64,000 nt of DNA from Symbiodinium sp. CCMP2592 (lineage: Eukaryota; Sar; Dinophyceae; Suessiales; Symbiodiniaceae). Under the pieces are notes generated by a model. It searched no databases and was not told where the DNA came from. It saw nothing but the letters and a program-made list of their open reading frames with translations. Location: the NCBI GenBank assembly GCA_905221615.1, contig CAJNDT010005995.1, positions 310,001 through 374,000 on the forward strand, written 5' to 3'. The translations under genes and the position numbers were made by a program. This document shows positions 63,133-64,000 of this stretch, in pieces (positions within the stretch are counted from its first letter, which is position 1; every line of letters begins with the position of its first letter).

Positions 63133-63475
63133 GTGGCTGTTTGCTGACGCTGCAGCGTACTTTACTAGTCGTGAAATGATCGACTTCTGTGCGCAGAGCG
63201 GCGTGGGACTTCTCGTCGCGCCAGCGGAAGCCCACTGGATGATGGGCGTCGAGGAAAGGACAATCCAGGTCCTCAAGCGGACAGTGGAAAGGAGAAGTCT
63301 CCTCCTGCGAACCAAGGCCGAGGAAGCTTTCGTGAAAGCCGATGCTGCTGTCAAGCTGTCCAGGCTTAAGAACACCGTGGCCAGGGCAGCGAAGGAGTAT
63401 CGCCCCGGCTCTTTGGCGATGCTGTGTGGCGCGCCAGAGTTCGTCATGGGCACGGCGGTTGGACGGGCCCTTTGA
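63047..63475 (+). CDS. Copia-like integrase, second part
   Basis: Joins the preceding frame near 63110-63130 and continues W-L-F-A-D-A-A-A-Y-F-T-S-R (second catalytic Asp) and A-E-A-H-W-M-M-G-V-E-E-R-T-I-Q (third, Glu). Together the two frames keep all three DDE residues. A one-base change separates them. Confidence 0.72.
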   Translation: MLMRIGSPQPKTSRAPWVRVWLNANPSPKWLFADAAAYFTSREMIDFCAQSGVGLLVAPAEAHWMMGVEERTIQVLKRTVERRSLLLRTKAEEAFVKADAAVKLSRLKNTVARAAKEYRPGSLAMLCGAPEFVMGTAVGRAL

Positions 63476-64000
63476 GAGTGCTTCTTCAAGAAGGGAGCAC
63501 GGTGTGGCTGGCGACGGGCTCAACTTTGGTTCGGGCTAAGCTGAACCAGCTTCGCCCTTGCGCAGCGAGAGAGAAGCTCGTCGTTTCCACAAGGGGCGAC
63601 GATCCACCAGATTGGGGGGGACGAGCTTGAGGAGAACCTTGGGCCAGCTGAAGTTCGCGTAGAACCTCCTGCTCCTGAGCCGCGACCCGAGCGAGACGCC
63701 TGGGAGCAGAGGCCGGGCATGCTGGTCAGGGTCCACAACGTGTTGCGTCTGTCACTTTTCTCTCCTCTGAGGATGAAGGACCTCCCCATTTCGGAGGACC
63801 AGCTCACCGGCCAAAGGAGGACCATCGTCCGGGGTCCCGAGGGGTTGCAGACCATTGTTGATGATTTCCCGAAAGGACCCAAGGCCCTCTCGTGCCTTCA
63901 TGAAACAATGGCGCGGTGAGACCCAGTTCGAGCTCAAGGGTCCAGAAGGCGGCGGTCTGCCTCCTCAAGAAAGACAAGCTTCTCTTCAACCAGAACGGCT
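63476..64000 (+). pseudogene. Copia-like integrase tail to RT connection, running off the edge
   Basis: Short frames in changing register: G-S-T-V-W-L-A-T-G-S-T-L-V-R-A-K-L (63490s), D-L-P-I-S-E-D-Q-L-T (63780s) and T-Q-F-E-L-K-G-P (63920s). These fit the poorly conserved stretch between integrase and reverse transcriptase. RT itself must lie beyond 64000. Confidence 0.5.

Larger units (their letters stand above)
58000..64000 (+). mobile_element. Copia-like LTR retrotransposon, frameshifted, 3' part outside window
   Basis: Order gag, CCHC knuckle, aspartic protease, accessory region, GAG-pre-integrase, integrase, start of pol connection: integrase before RT is the Copia order. Recognisable domains lie in different frames, with at least six frame changes, so this copy is probably dead. 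Left limit approximate. Confidence 0.8.

Overview
This is eukaryotic nuclear DNA, and everything in it points to a dinoflagellate, most likely a Symbiodiniaceae-type alga. The evidence is a set of plant-strand genes cut into many tiny exons, introns that use GC as well as GT at the 5' splice site, long tri- and dinucleotide repeats, and retroelements (a LINE, Copia-like elements and a Penelope-like element) of kinds I associate with dinoflagellate genomes. No bacterial operons, tRNA, rRNA or CRISPR were seen. The species call is inference.

Layout. 1-3990: 3' part of a LINE-type retrotransposon: reverse transcriptase, C2H2 zinc fingers and, at its end, a domain with all the marks of a ubiquitin-specific protease (USP/C19). 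4098-4252: trinucleotide repeat. 5313-13622 (+): a multi-exon glycosidase gene resembling GH72/GH17 beta-1,3-glucan enzymes, with both catalytic Glu motifs visible; a composite microsatellite (9240-9705) lies in its 4.9-kb intron. 15842-17933 (+): tyrosyl-DNA phosphodiesterase 1 (TDP1), mostly one exon. About 20.3-21.1 kb (+): pieces of a coiled-coil gene.

22181-30318 (+): an 8.1-kb mobile element bounded by near-identical 335-bp direct repeats. It carries a GIY-YIG endonuclease upstream of a Penelope-like reverse transcriptase, plus four or five unrecognised ORFs (proline-rich/ADP-ribosyltransferase-like, RS-rich, coiled-coil/acidic, acidic, Cys/His-rich). It is the most unusual object in the window.

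31.9-35.4 kb (+): probable exons of another coiled-coil gene ending in a Cys/His-rich exon. 36-46 kb: mostly gene-poor, with a 37-bp minisatellite near 37.8 kb and unrecognised exon-like stretches at 36.0-36.8 and 42.5-44.4 kb. 46.1-47.3 kb (-): an unrecognised open frame.

48.15-57.87 kb (+): a P5A-type P-type ATPase (ATP13A1/Spf1 family) reconstructed from about 25 short exons, from its N-terminal domain through TGES, DKTGT, KGSPE and TGDSPLT motifs. A 3.5-kb intron holds the relic of a Copia element (RNase H fragment between two LTR-like repeats). After 57.87 kb the gene is not seen again: a larger, frameshifted Copia-like element (gag, zinc knuckle, aspartic protease, integrase) occupies 58.0 kb to the right edge.

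The host genes (glucan enzyme, DNA-repair phosphodiesterase, ER-membrane ATPase) look functionally unrelated. What links the window is heavy retroelement insertion, in introns and between genes, in a genome with very small introns. Exon borders given to the base are those where reading phase and AG/GT or AG/GC signals agree; others are marked approximate.
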